Positions 1 to 9,167 of a stretch of 37,757 bases of DNA are shown one piece after another. Each line of letters begins with the position of its first letter. The first letter of the stretch is position 1. The position numbers and the translations under genes were made by a program. The DNA is taken from the NCBI GenBank assembly GCA_025454775.1, contig JALONU010000006.1, positions 1 to 37,757 of the forward strand, written 5' to 3'. This stretch comes from Bacteroidales bacterium. GTDB lineage: Bacteria > Bacteroidota > Bacteroidia > Bacteroidales > VadinHA17. Below the pieces are notes generated by a model. The model searched no databases. It was not told the DNA's origin and saw only the letters and a list, made by a program, of their open reading frames with translations.

Positions 1-2094
1 TTCCTGGGACGATGGAGAGCGACTATTATAATAATAGTGACTATACCGATATCCCTTGTAGTCGCGTTCATTTACCTGTTCATCACGGGAGAGTCCATCA
101 ACATCATCTCGCTAACTTCCCTTTCAATCGCGATCGGTATGGTTGTGGATGATGCGATTGTTGTTCTCGAAAATATTACAAAACATGTCGAGAGGGGAAG
201 TCGTCCAAGGGAAGCAGCCATTTATGCCACAAATGAGGTATGGCTGGCAGTTATTGTTACAACATTAACAGTAGTCGCTGTATTCTTCCCCCTGACATTT
301 GTGTCGGGACTTACAGGTGTTCTCTTCAGACAGCTTGGAATGCTGGTGTCCATAACTATAGTGACATCGGTTATAGCCGCTATTACCCTGACACCGACGA
401 TGAGTGCCCTCCTGCTTAAATGGTACCCCATCAGAACAAATGCACCATGGTACACATACGACGGTTCAATACGCAAAGGGCTTGACAGGTTTGACGGATT
501 CTACGAGAAAACACTTCGCTGGGCGCTTCATCATAAGCGGGTTACAATACTTCTGGCGGTACTTGTATTTGCAGGATCAATGGCACTGTTTATGATCATC
601 GACACCGAATTCTTCCCCCAGGCCGACCAGTCACAGCTGACAGCCACAATAGAGCTCCAGACAGGAACACGTGTTGACGAATCGGTTAAAACCACGGATA
701 AGATAGACAGGCTCATCGCGGAAAAATACCCCGAAGTGAACCTTCTCGAATCATCTACCGGCGTTGATGATGAAAATAATTTCGCTGCCCTGTTCGGAAC
801 CAACGGCACACACATAATCTCATACTCCATGAGGCTGGTTCCGATTGAAGAAAGGGAGAAGGATGCTAACACCCTTGCAGAGGAGCTTAGAACCGATCTT
901 GCCAGGATACCTGAGATTATCGACTTTTCGGTGAGCACTTCCGAAGGCATGAGCGCATTCGGATCAAATACCGTCGATGTGGAGGTATATGGCTACAATA
1001 TTGCTGAAACCAACATCGTGGCAGAACAGCTTGCCTCAAAAATCAGGAAGATCCAGGGCGCCAAAGATGTAACGATCAGCCGCGACAAATCAAAACCTGA
1101 GCTTCAGATAATCCTTGACCAGGACAAGATGAGCTCCACCGGGCTTAATACAGCGCTGGTGTCAACGGCGATCAAGAACAGGGTGGCCGGCCTCACTGCA
1201 ACAAGACTGCGCCAGTCGGGCGATGAATACGATGTGATCGTAAGATTCAGGGAATCAGACCGCAGCACGCTTTCAGATATACAAAATATAGGGATACCTA
1301 ATCAGAGAGGCCAGTTAATACGTCTTGGTGAGATTGCACAGATCAAGGAATACTGGGCTCCCCCGACGATAGAGAGAAAAAGACGGGAAAGGATAGTTAC
1401 AGTCTCCTTCACTCCATACAAGAGGTCGCTCACCGAGCTGCAGACCGAGGTTCAGAAAGCTATAAATGAAACCCAGGCTCCCACAGGTGTCATGGTTCAG
1501 ATCTCAGGTGCCATAGAAGATCAGATGGAGTCCTTCATGGATCTCTCCTTTCTTCTGATGGTGAGCCTTATCCTGGTTTACCTTGTGATGGCATCCCAGT
1601 TTGAGTCGCTGAAAATGCCTCTGATAATAATGTTCTCAATACCCTTTGCATTTTCAGGGGTTGCCATTGCACTGTTCCTGACAAACACAACACTCAGTGT
1701 GATATCCGGGATCGGGGCTGTTATGCTTATAGGTATAGTGGTTAAGAATGCTATCGTGCTTGTCGACTTCATCAACCTCATGAGGGAAAGAGGTAATGAA
1801 CTGTACGAGGCCATTGCACTTTCCGGGAGGTCTAGGCTCAGGCCTGTAATAATGACTTCGGCAACAACCATTCTGGGCATGCTGCCGCTGGCGATGAGCA
1901 AGGGATCAGGTTCCGAATTATGGAGCCCCATGGGTATTGCCGTCATCGGAGGACTTATTTTCTCAACACTTGTTACGCTTGTGCTGGTACCCGTCATCTA
2001 CGCTGTTTTTGCAAGACGAGGTGAACGGAACAAGCATATCGTTGATTACAAGGAGCTGTCTTTTCTGAACGGTGCTGACAGTGTATCGAAATAA
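1..2094 (+). CDS. RND (HAE1/AcrB-type) efflux permease, 5' part missing
   Basis: This is the inner-membrane permease of a proton-driven tripartite efflux pump. The reading frame is open from base 1, so the true start lies upstream; 697 residues are visible, and by comparison with AcrB about 350 residues (TM1-3 and half the porter domain) are missing. Visible residues 50-51 are the paired Asp of the TM4 motif GMVVDDAIVVLEN, the proton relay in this family. A large periplasmic porter domain follows, then the second TM block with GIVVKNAIVLVDF and a GRSRLRPVIMT stretch typical of HAE1 members. The next gene starts 12 bases downstream, so the two are probably co-transcribed. The substrate cannot be read from the sequence. 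The family call is secure; the specificity is unknown. Confidence 0.95.
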   Translation, partial: FLGRWRATIIIIVTIPISLVVAFIYLFITGESINIISLTSLSIAIGMVVDDAIVVLENITKHVERGSRPREAAIYATNEVWLAVIVTTLTVVAVFFPLTFVSGLTGVLFRQLGMLVSITIVTSVIAAITLTPTMSALLLKWYPIRTNAPWYTYDGSIRKGLDRFDGFYEKTLRWALHHKRVTILLAVLVFAGSMALFMIIDTEFFPQADQSQLTATIELQTGTRVDESVKTTDKIDRLIAEKYPEVNLLESSTGVDDENNFAALFGTNGTHIISYSMRLVPIEEREKDANTLAEELRTDLARIPEIIDFSVSTSEGMSAFGSNTVDVEVYGYNIAETNIVAEQLASKIRKIQGAKDVTISRDKSKPELQIILDQDKMSSTGLNTALVSTAIKNRVAGLTATRLRQSGDEYDVIVRFRESDRSTLSDIQNIGIPNQRGQLIRLGEIAQIKEYWAPPTIERKRRERIVTVSFTPYKRSLTELQTEVQKAINETQAPTGVMVQISGAIEDQMESFMDLSFLLMVSLILVYLVMASQFESLKMPLIIMFSIPFAFSGVAIALFLTNTTLSVISGIGAVMLIGIVVKNAIVLVDFINLMRERGNELYEAIALSGRSRLRPVIMTSATTILGMLPLAMSKGSGSELWSPMGIAVIGGLIFSTLVTLVLVPVIYAVFARRGERNKHIVDYKELSFLNGADSVSK

Positions 2095-2106
2095 TGACTT
2101 AATCAG

Positions 2107-2406
2107 ATGAAGATGAAAGCAATAATGATAATATACAACCAGGCAAACACCGAGAAGGTGGAGTATATGCTCGACAAGCTTGGAATAAGAGGTTATTCGT
2201 TGTGGGAAAATGTTCAGGGACGGGGAACGAACACAGGTGTACCCCACCTTGGCACACATGCATGGCCGGAGATCAATAAAAGCGTCCTTGCCGTTGTAGA
2301 GGACGAATTGGTGGATAAAGTTCTTGAAACGGTAAAGAAGATCGATGCCATTAACGAAGAAGTCGGCATCAGGGCATTCGTGTGGGATATACTGAAGACA
2401 GTATGA
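2107..2406 (+). CDS. PG0541-type transporter-associated small protein (PII-like)
   Basis: A 99-residue soluble protein without signal peptide or membrane segment. Its length, the N-terminal strand KAIMIIYN, the central loop with GRGTNTGVPHLGTHAWPE and the C-terminal strand resemble the small PII/ferredoxin-like proteins that Bacteroidales encode directly after RND efflux pumps (annotated from Porphyromonas as PG0541 family). It lies 12 bases behind the RND permease, which fits that pattern. PII-like proteins usually bind a small ligand and adjust a membrane transporter, so a regulatory role on the pump is plausible but is inference. Family assignment is from memory of the pattern, not from a search. 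Confidence 0.75.
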   Translation: MKMKAIMIIYNQANTEKVEYMLDKLGIRGYSLWENVQGRGTNTGVPHLGTHAWPEINKSVLAVVEDELVDKVLETVKKIDAINEEVGIRAFVWDILKTV

Positions 2407-2414
2407 ATTAAGTA

Positions 2415-2444
2415 GGAAGGGCGTTGCACGCAACGCCCCCTTCC
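2415..2444. repeat. GC-rich palindrome, copy 1 (GCGTTGC core)
   Basis: An inverted repeat, GGAAGG-GCGTTGC, two bases, then GCAACGC with CCCC and TTCC. It lies eight bases after the stop codon of the PG0541-type gene and shares its core with the copy at 2474-2495. Lying between convergent genes, it could stop transcription or protect RNA ends, although no clear T-run follows. It may belong to a dispersed REP-like family. Confidence 0.7.
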
Positions 2445-2473
2445 ACCCAAACGGTATTGTATTAATTGTTGTG

Positions 2474-2495
2474 GGGGCGTTGCATGCAACGCCCC
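2474..2495. repeat. 22-bp perfect GC-rich palindrome, copy 2
   Basis: A perfect palindrome with half-site GGGGCGTTGCA followed directly by its complement. It lies eight bases beyond the stop codon of the minus-strand EF-G2 gene and repeats the GCGTTGCA core of the palindrome 60 bases upstream. Each of the two convergent genes therefore ends next to one copy. Confidence 0.75.
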
Positions 2496-2503
2496 TGCAG
2501 TTT

Positions 2504-4660
2504 CTATTCTTCCTCTTCTTCTTCGGTGTATGCCTTGATGACGGCTTCCTGGACGTCGCCGGGAACCTGGGCATACTCCAGGAATTTCATCGTGTACATC
2601 GCACGGCCTCCGGTAATGGAGCTGAGAGCAGTCGAATACTTGTTCATCTCGGCAAGCGGAACCCTGGCCTTGATAACCTCGAACCTCTTTTCACTCGACA
2701 TCCCGAGAACCATTCCCCTGCGTCCCTGAAGGTCGCTTATCACATCACCCATCCTGTCGGAGGGGACCATAATCTCAACTTCATAGACCGGCTCCAGGAT
2801 CTTCGGATTTGCTGTTTTAAATGCCTGGCTGAAGGCATTTCTGCCTGCCAGCCTGAACGATATTTCGTTGGAATCAACAGGGTGCATCTTGCCGTCGTAC
2901 ACATATACCCTGATGTCACGTGCATATGATCCGGTAAGAGGGCCAACCTCCATCTTCTCCATTATCCCCTTGAGAATCGCAGGCATGAACCTTGCATCAA
3001 TGGACCCGCCAACAATGCAATTGCAATAGATGAGCTTGCCTCCCCAGTCGAGTTCAATCTCATCTTTACCCCTTACAGAGATCTTCATCTCTTTGCCACC
3101 GATCTTAAAAGTAGCCATTTCAGCAGATCCTTCTTCGTAAGGTTCTATAATCATGTGTACCTCCCCAAACTGACCGGCACCTCCCGACTGTTTCTTGTGG
3201 CGGTAATCAGCCTGTGCTGACTTGGTGATGGTCTCGCGGTATGGGATCTTTGGAGCATTGAAATTCGTGGGTATCCTGTAGATATTGTCAAGATGCCATT
3301 TCATTATATTAAGGTGATATTCACCCTGGCCATGTACGATTATCTGTTTCAGCTCCTTTGAATACTCTATTATTATCGTGGGATCCTCCAGGTGTATCTT
3401 GTTAAGGGCTTCACCAAGCTTCTCATCATCGCTTTCACTCTGAGCCTTTATGGCTGTCCTGTACTTGGGATCCGGGAATTTCACTCCTTCATACCTCCAG
3501 TCGTTGCCCGGGGCATTCAGGGTATGATCCATCTTGGTGTTCTTCAGTTTTACAAATGCACCAATGTCGCCGGGATACAGCTCCGGAACCCTGGTCCTGT
3601 TCTTCCCGGCACATACGTAAAGCTGGGAAAGCCTTTCCTTGGTGCTGTTGTTGCTGTTGATCACGTCCAGGTTCTCGGTGATCCTGCCGGAGTAAACCCT
3701 GAAATAGTTTATTTCGCCGATGTGTTCCTCAATGGATGACTTGAAAACATACACCGAAGCTGGTCCGCTCGATTCGGGTTTGACCACGTTGCCCTTGCTG
3801 TTCCTGGGGGCAGGCATATCGGTAATTGAAGGAGCTTCGCTGAGGATGAACTCCATCAGGTCGTCGACACCTATGTTCTGTTTTGCCGATATGCAGAAAA
3901 CGGGGTGCATGCCGCGGCTCAGGAGACCTTTGGCAATCCCTTTCCTGATCTCGCTCTCAGTGAGCGTGTTGTTTGCAAAAAACAGCTCCATCAGCGCTTC
4001 ATCGCTCTCTGCGGCCTTCTCCACAAGGGCATTGTGCAGTTCCTCAGCCTTGTCTTTCTGATCAGCAGGGATATCGAGGATCTCTGCTTTTCCTCCGTCC
4101 TTTCCGTAGCGAAGCATCTTCATCTTCAGTACATCGACAACTGCATTGAACCCAACTCCTTCGTTAACAGGATACTGAATGAGGATCATGTCTGTGCTGA
4201 GCCTCTCTTTCATCATTTCCACCGATTTCTCGAAATTGGCTTTTTCATGATCAAGGCCATTCACAGCTATGATTACAGGCTTATTCACCTTCTCTGCATG
4301 CCTGAAGTGAATTTCTGTTCCGACCTCAACTCCGTTCTGGACATTGATGAGCAGCAGGGCGCAGTCTGAAGCATAAAGCGACGAAATAACTCCTCCGCTG
4401 AAGTCATCCAGACCAGGGGTATCAAGAATGTTGATCTTTTTGTTCTGGAACTCGGTGTACATCACCGTGGAGAAGATCGAGTTGCCGTTCTCATGTTCTA
4501 TGGGGCGGTAGTCGGAAACAGTATTTTTCCCTTCGATTGTTCCTCTCCGCTCAATAACACCTCCGTTAAAGAGCATCGCTTCCGCCAGGATCGTTTTCCC
4601 GGAACCTGAATTGCCAAGGAGCACGATGCTCTTTATCTGGTCTGTCTGGTATGTCTTCAT
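2504..4660 (-). CDS. fusA2: EF-G2, elongation factor G paralogue with altered GTPase motifs
   Basis: A 718-residue EF-G-like protein with the full G domain to domain V layout and an acidic tail of six Glu. The nucleotide-binding loop is GNSGSGKT (16-23) instead of AHIDAGKT. The G3 motif is DTPGL (80-84), so the catalytic His of EF-G is Leu. G4 reads NGLD instead of NKMD, and the switch I RGITI motif is replaced by NGNSI. Domain IV still has HPVDSNEISFRLAGRNAF, as in true EF-G. Bacteroides EF-G2 is reported to support translocation without GTP hydrolysis and to matter under carbon starvation and in gut colonisation; this protein fits that type. It is transcribed away from the rpsL operon. A tetracycline-protection protein is less likely given the G-domain changes. 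Confidence 0.88.
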   Translation of the reverse strand: MKTYQTDQIKSIVLLGNSGSGKTILAEAMLFNGGVIERRGTIEGKNTVSDYRPIEHENGNSIFSTVMYTEFQNKKINILDTPGLDDFSGGVISSLYASDCALLLINVQNGVEVGTEIHFRHAEKVNKPVIIAVNGLDHEKANFEKSVEMMKERLSTDMILIQYPVNEGVGFNAVVDVLKMKMLRYGKDGGKAEILDIPADQKDKAEELHNALVEKAAESDEALMELFFANNTLTESEIRKGIAKGLLSRGMHPVFCISAKQNIGVDDLMEFILSEAPSITDMPAPRNSKGNVVKPESSGPASVYVFKSSIEEHIGEINYFRVYSGRITENLDVINSNNSTKERLSQLYVCAGKNRTRVPELYPGDIGAFVKLKNTKMDHTLNAPGNDWRYEGVKFPDPKYRTAIKAQSESDDEKLGEALNKIHLEDPTIIIEYSKELKQIIVHGQGEYHLNIMKWHLDNIYRIPTNFNAPKIPYRETITKSAQADYRHKKQSGGAGQFGEVHMIIEPYEEGSAEMATFKIGGKEMKISVRGKDEIELDWGGKLIYCNCIVGGSIDARFMPAILKGIMEKMEVGPLTGSYARDIRVYVYDGKMHPVDSNEISFRLAGRNAFSQAFKTANPKILEPVYEVEIMVPSDRMGDVISDLQGRRGMVLGMSSEKRFEVIKARVPLAEMNKYSTALSSITGGRAMYTMKFLEYAQVPGDVQEAVIKAYTEEEEEE

Positions 4661-5145
4661 AATTGTATGTTATTATATGATATACTTATTTCTTAATTCC
4701 ATCCCACCATCTCTGACCTTCCCAAGTACCTCGCGGCATGCCGGCCCTTCGGTAAAATAGCCCACCGGGCTATTTTTTAACACTCGGGCCTCCCCCAGGG
4801 GGGAACCGGGAAGGGGGGTCTGTATTACTTTAAATCATATTAAACTCCCCTGTCAGGAGGTGGCAAAAATAGCAAATTTTTAAAAACTGTTTAAGAAAGA
4901 GTATGTAATTGGGAAATTTTTATTTCCTTTGCACCAGTTTTTTGAAACGCAGGAGTACCGGTTTTTCCTTCCAGGGTAAGTTTATAAAACGTTTTTCTTC
5001 GGGAAGAGTCGGGAAGTCACCTGTTCATAACTTACAAAAAGTTAGATCAGACATAGTTTCAAAAATTGCTCAAAGCCTGAATCATATTATTTCAGGATAA
5101 GGTTTTACGCGCATTTACCAGTGTTTGAGAAAAATATTGAAACAG
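4661..5145. other. Divergent intergenic region between EF-G2 and rpsL
   Basis: About 560 bases to rpsL without a convincing gene. It holds a terminator-like hairpin (4754-4778), a C/G-run patch (about 4790-4820) able to form a CCCCC/GGGGG stem, and then AT-rich sequence up to the rpsL promoter. A 63-codon open frame at 4909-5100 has no recognisable product and no nearby promoter, so it is not called. I see no good promoter motif for EF-G2 on the minus strand. Confidence 0.6.
4754..4778. terminator. Terminator-like hairpin upstream of EF-G2 and rpsL
   Basis: Perfect 10-bp stem AAAATAGCCC / GGGCTATTTT with an ACC loop, followed by two more T on the plus strand. It works in both orientations because the stem starts with A and ends with T. 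Both flanking genes point away from it, so it ends no visible transcript. On the minus strand it lies about 95 bases before the EF-G2 start and could be an attenuator in that leader. Confidence 0.55.
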
Positions 5146-5178
5146 TTTGCAGATAATGAAATAAAATCAATACCTTTG
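5146..5178 (+). promoter_or_regulatory. Bacteroidota-type promoter of the rpsL ribosomal operon
   Basis: TTTG at 5146-5149 (-33 box), a 21-base spacer, then TACCTTTG at 5171-5178 (-7 box, consensus TAnnTTTG). Transcription should begin near 5185, leaving a leader of about 40 bases before the rpsL ATG at 5223. No Shine-Dalgarno precedes the ATG. Confidence 0.8.
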
Positions 5179-5222
5179 CAGACCTTTTTTTAAGTGATTT
5201 TTAATACTAAACAATAGCAAAT

Positions 5223-5597
5223 ATGCCGACAATTCAGCAGTTAGTAAGAAAAGGCAGGAAGAAACTGGTTGACAAAAGCAAAGCTCCCGCCCTCGATTCA
5301 TGTCCTCAGAGAAGGGGTGTCTGTGTCAGGGTTTACACGACAACACCCAAAAAGCCAAACTCGGCAATGAGGAAGGTTGCCAGGGTAAGGCTTACAAACC
5401 AGAAGGAAGTGAACGCATACATCCCGGGCGAAGGCCATAACCTCCAGGAACACTCCATAGTTCTCATCAGGGGCGGCAGGGTAAAAGACCTCCCTGGAGT
5501 CCGCTATCACCTCGTCCGTGGTGCTCTTGATACCTCCGGCGTTGACGGCCGGACACAGAGAAGGTCAAAGTACGGCGCAAAAAGGCCGAAAAAGTAA
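5223..5597 (+). CDS. rpsL: 30S ribosomal protein S12
   Basis: S12 sits at the decoding centre and monitors codon-anticodon pairing. The 124-residue length is normal. TPKKPNSA (41-48) and [12 protein letters not shown] (85-96) are the two loops where streptomycin-resistance changes map; both carry the wild-type Lys, so the target site looks drug-sensitive. Asp89 is the residue methylthiolated in other bacteria. It is the first gene of the translation cluster, 45 bases after the -7 box, with rpsG 18 bases downstream. Identity is certain. Confidence 0.99.
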   Translation: MPTIQQLVRKGRKKLVDKSKAPALDSCPQRRGVCVRVYTTTPKKPNSAMRKVARVRLTNQKEVNAYIPGEGHNLQEHSIVLIRGGRVKDLPGVRYHLVRGALDTSGVDGRTQRRSKYGAKRPKK

Positions 5598-5615
5598 CAC
5601 TAAAGGAATAAGATA

Positions 5616-6092
5616 ATGAGAAAATCAAAACCAAAGAAGAGGATTCTGTTACCGGATCCCAAGTATAAGGATCCCTATGTAACAAGGTTTGTCAATAATC
5701 TTATGTTCAACGGCAAGAAATCAATCGCCTACCAGATATTCTACGACTCGCTTGATATAGTTGGTGACAAGTTCAAGAGCGAAGGAAAATCCGCGCTCGA
5801 GATTTTCAAGCAGGCCCTCGAGAATGTTACGCCCCAGGTCGAAGTTAAGGCCCGGCGCGTAGGAGGTGCAACATTCCAGGTCCCGATGGAAATCAGGCCC
5901 GACCGTAAGGTCAGCATCAGCATGAAAAACATGATCTCCTTTGCACGCAAGAGAACCGGCCATTCAATGGCAGAGAGGCTGGCCGCTGAGCTGATGGCTG
6001 CATACAAACTCGAGGGAGGTGCCTATAAGAAAAAGGAAGATACCCACAGGATGGCAGAAGCCAACAAGGCTTTCGCACATTTCCGCTTCTGA
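5616..6092 (+). CDS. rpsG: 30S ribosomal protein S7
   Basis: S7 nucleates assembly of the 30S head by binding the 3' domain of 16S rRNA and contacts mRNA and tRNA at the E site. The 158-residue length is close to the usual 156. [17 protein letters not shown] lies in the rRNA-binding core and the basic N-terminus ([15 protein letters not shown]) is typical. It lies between rpsL and fusA, the classical str-operon order. The ATG follows a purine-poor AGATA stretch rather than a Shine-Dalgarno site. Confidence 0.99.
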   Translation: MRKSKPKKRILLPDPKYKDPYVTRFVNNLMFNGKKSIAYQIFYDSLDIVGDKFKSEGKSALEIFKQALENVTPQVEVKARRVGGATFQVPMEIRPDRKVSISMKNMISFARKRTGHSMAERLAAELMAAYKLEGGAYKKKEDTHRMAEANKAFAHFRF

Positions 6093-6114
6093 TAACGGCA
6101 TTTGGCGGCAGTAA

Positions 6115-8217
6115 ATGGATAAGAATCTGAAATATACCAGGAACATCGGGATCATGGCCCACATCGATGCCGGTAAGACCACCACTACAGAACGCATTCT
6201 GTTCTATACCGGTCGTACCCATCGCATGGGTGAGGTCCATGACGGAAATGCCCAGATGGACTGGATGGTTCAGGAACAGGAGAGAGGAATTACAATTACT
6301 TCAGCCGCCACAACTGCCTTCTGGAAATACAATGGTGAGGAATTCAAGATAAACATCATCGATACTCCCGGGCACGTAGACTTTACGGTTGAGGTGGAAA
6401 GATCGCTCAGGATACTCGACGGAGCTGTGGCTGTCTTCTGTGCCGTCGGCGGTGTTGAACCACAGTCGGAAACAGTATGGCGCCAGGCAAACAAATACGG
6501 CGTTCCAAGATTAGCCTTTGTCAATAAAATGGACCGCGCTGGTGCTGACTTTTACAGTGTCGTGCACCAGATAAGGGAGAAGCTCGGCTCAAACCCGGTT
6601 CCCGTACAGATACCGATCGGCGCAGAGGAGAACTTCCTTGGAATGGTCGACCTTATACAGATGAAAGCCATCGTCTACAATGACGATGAGACTCTCGGAA
6701 CAAAATTCGATATACTGGAAGTGCCGGAGGATATGCGTGAGGAAGCAGAGGAATGGAGAGGCAAACTCGTTGAGGCAGTTGCCGAAGTTGATGACACCCT
6801 GCTCGCACGCTATGTCGAAGACCATGAGTCGATAACTCCCGAAGAGATTAAGACAGCCCTCAGAAAAGTTTCAATCGCAGGTCATGCAGTACCGGTGATT
6901 TGCGGAGCTGCCTTCAAGAACAAGGGTATTCAGAACCTTCTCGATGCGGTTATTGAATTCCTTCCATCACCCGTCGACATAGGCGCAGTGACAGGCAGGG
7001 ATCCCAGGACTGATGAGGAAATCACACGCGAACCCGACGATGAAGCTCCCATGGCAGCCCTTGCCTTCAAGATAGCCACCGATCCGTTTGTCGGCAGACT
7101 TGTATATCTCCGTATCTATTCAGGTATTCTTCATGCAGGAGATACTGTCCTGAACGTCAGGACAGGAAAGAGGGAAAGGATAAACCGCCTTTACCAGATG
7201 CATGCCAACAAGCAGAATCCGAGGGAAAGCATCTCTGCCGGCGATATATGCGGAGGGGTCGGCTTCAAGGACCTCAAGACTGGAGATACACTTTGTGCAA
7301 TACACAAGCCCATTGTTCTTGAATCGATGGACTTCCCGGAACCTGTGATCGGAGTGGCAATAGAACCAAGAACACAGGCCGATATAGATAAACTGGGGCT
7401 CGCACTGAACAAGCTTGCCGAGGAGGATCCGACTTTCCAGGTAAAAACTGATCCCGACAGCGGGCAGACTGTGATAAGCGGGATGGGTGAACTTCACCTC
7501 GAGATACTTATCGACAGGCTCAGGAGGGAATTCAATGTGGAATGCAACCAGGGCCCGCCGCAGGTTGCGTACAAGGAGGCCATTACAACTTCTGCCGAAT
7601 TCCGCGAGGTCTTTAAGAAACAGACCGGGGGAAGAGGCAAGTTTGCTGATATTACCGTGGAGCTTTCTCCCGCGGACGAAGGTGTCAGGGGTCTCCAGTT
7701 TGTTAATGAAGTTAAGGGAGGCAATGTACCGAGGGAGTATATCCCTTCAGTAGAGAAGGGTTTCCGCGAATCGATGTCGAACGGACCCCTTGCAGGATTC
7801 CCTGTAGAGAGCTTAAAAGTAATATTAAAAGACGGTTCGTACCATCCGGTTGACTCCGATGCCCTCGCGTTTGAGATTGCTGCCAAGCAGGCATTCAGGC
7901 GTTTTGCAGGTAAATGCAATCCGGTATTGCTGGAGCCCATCATGCTCACGGAAGTAGTTACTCCCGAGGAATATGTGGGTGATGTGATCAGCGATTTCAA
8001 CAGGCGGAGAGGCAAAGTGGAGGGTATGGAATCGAAAGCAGGTGCAAGGGTAATCAGGGCAAAAGTACCGCTGGCAGAAAAATTCGGCTATGTTACCGTA
8101 CTCCGTACCCTTACCTCCGGAAGAGCAACTTCAACCATGGAGTTCTCTCACTACGAGGAGGTGCCTGAAGAAATAGCTAACAGAATTGTCGAAATCACAA
8201 AAGGAAAAATTCTTTAA
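6115..8217 (+). CDS. fusA: Elongation factor G
   Basis: The translocation GTPase; it moves tRNAs and mRNA through the ribosome and, with RRF, recycles ribosomes. All GTPase motifs are intact: AHIDAGKTT (15-23), RGITI (57-61), DTPGHVDF (83-90) with catalytic His87, and NKMD (137-140). Domain IV carries [18 protein letters not shown]. At 700 residues it is full length. The stop codon is two bases before the rpsJ start, so the str and S10 gene sets are joined. The intact motifs contrast with the paralogue at 2504-4660, which makes this the canonical EF-G. Confidence 0.99.
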   Translation: MDKNLKYTRNIGIMAHIDAGKTTTTERILFYTGRTHRMGEVHDGNAQMDWMVQEQERGITITSAATTAFWKYNGEEFKINIIDTPGHVDFTVEVERSLRILDGAVAVFCAVGGVEPQSETVWRQANKYGVPRLAFVNKMDRAGADFYSVVHQIREKLGSNPVPVQIPIGAEENFLGMVDLIQMKAIVYNDDETLGTKFDILEVPEDMREEAEEWRGKLVEAVAEVDDTLLARYVEDHESITPEEIKTALRKVSIAGHAVPVICGAAFKNKGIQNLLDAVIEFLPSPVDIGAVTGRDPRTDEEITREPDDEAPMAALAFKIATDPFVGRLVYLRIYSGILHAGDTVLNVRTGKRERINRLYQMHANKQNPRESISAGDICGGVGFKDLKTGDTLCAIHKPIVLESMDFPEPVIGVAIEPRTQADIDKLGLALNKLAEEDPTFQVKTDPDSGQTVISGMGELHLEILIDRLRREFNVECNQGPPQVAYKEAITTSAEFREVFKKQTGGRGKFADITVELSPADEGVRGLQFVNEVKGGNVPREYIPSVEKGFRESMSNGPLAGFPVESLKVILKDGSYHPVDSDALAFEIAAKQAFRRFAGKCNPVLLEPIMLTEVVTPEEYVGDVISDFNRRRGKVEGMESKAGARVIRAKVPLAEKFGYVTVLRTLTSGRATSTMEFSHYEEVPEEIANRIVEITKGKIL

Positions 8218-8219
8218 CA

Positions 8220-8525
8220 ATGAGTCAGAAAATTCGTATCAAACTGAAATCCTACGATCACAACCTGGTGGATAAGTCTGCCGAGAAGATCGTTAAGACG
8301 GTTAAATCAACCGGCGCAGTTGTGAGCGGGCCTATCCCTCTTCCGACGCACAAAAAGATCTACACTGTCCTCAGGTCGCCGTTCGTGAACAAGAAGGCCA
8401 GGGAACAGTTCCAGCTTTCATCGTACAAAAGGCTGCTCGATATCTACAGTTCGACACCAAAGACGATAGATGCCCTTATGAAGCTCGAACTTCCCAGCGG
8501 AGTCGAAGTTGAAATTAAAGTGTGA
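8220..8525 (+). CDS. rpsJ: 30S ribosomal protein S10 (NusE)
   Basis: S10 belongs to the 30S head and also acts as NusE, joining transcription antitermination complexes with NusB and contacting NusG. At 101 residues it has the usual length. [20 protein letters not shown] covers the long loop that reaches into the 30S and the NusB-contact side. In E. coli the S10 operon starts here; in this window only two bases separate it from fusA, so it has no promoter of its own immediately upstream. Confidence 0.99.
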   Translation: MSQKIRIKLKSYDHNLVDKSAEKIVKTVKSTGAVVSGPIPLPTHKKIYTVLRSPFVNKKAREQFQLSSYKRLLDIYSSTPKTIDALMKLELPSGVEVEIKV

Positions 8526-8546
8526 AACCGGTAAAGATATACAGAG

Positions 8547-9167
8547 ATGCAGGGACTAATAGGTAAAAAGGTGGGCATGACTTCTCTCTTCGACGAGGAA
8601 GGGAAGAATGTTGCTTGCACTGTTCTGCAGGCCGGCCCGTGTGTAGTCACACAGATCAAGACAGTTGATAAGGACGGCTATTATGCAGTACAGCTCGGTT
8701 TTGAGGACAAGAAGGAAAAACACTCCACAAAAGCTGAAACCGGACATTTCAAAAAATCCGGAACGGCTCCCAAGAAGAAAGTCGTCGAGTTCACAGGCTT
8801 TGCAGAAGGCCAGGTAAAGGAAGGCGAAGTGCTTACGGCCGAATTCTTCAGACCCGACAACTGGGTCGATGTCAGGGGATGGTCAAAGGGAAAAGGTTTC
8901 CAGGGCGTCGTGAGAAGGCATGGTTTCAGCGGTGTGGGCGGACAGACCCACGGCCAGCATAACAGGGGAAGAGCTCCCGGTTCAATGGGCGCTTCATCAT
9001 TCCCTTCAAGGGTGCTTCCCGGTATGAGAATGGCAGGCCGGATGGGAAATAACAAGGTGATGTCTATCAGCATGAAGGTGATGAAGCTTATGCCTGAAAA
9101 TAATATACTTATAGTGAGAGGATCAGTTCCCGGTCCGAAAGGTGGTTACGTAATAATTACAAAATAA
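8547..9167 (+). CDS. rplC: 50S ribosomal protein L3
   Basis: An early 50S assembly protein whose long central loop reaches the peptidyl-transferase centre. Length is 206 residues. [16 protein letters not shown] followed by [18 protein letters not shown] is the loop region; the C-terminal [16 protein letters not shown] is the family signature. The stop overlaps the rplD start by one base (TAATG), consistent with translational coupling. Confidence 0.99.
   Translation: MQGLIGKKVGMTSLFDEEGKNVACTVLQAGPCVVTQIKTVDKDGYYAVQLGFEDKKEKHSTKAETGHFKKSGTAPKKKVVEFTGFAEGQVKEGEVLTAEFFRPDNWVDVRGWSKGKGFQGVVRRHGFSGVGGQTHGQHNRGRAPGSMGASSFPSRVLPGMRMAGRMGNNKVMSISMKVMKLMPENNILIVRGSVPGPKGGYVIITK

Noticed and set aside
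2471-2929. Plus-strand open frames opposite EF-G2
   Set aside because: Antisense shadows of a well-conserved gene; the translations have no recognisable features.
4909-5100. 63-codon open frame upstream of rpsL
   Set aside because: No domain, no promoter at its start, and it lies in AT-rich intergenic sequence that ends just before the rpsL promoter.
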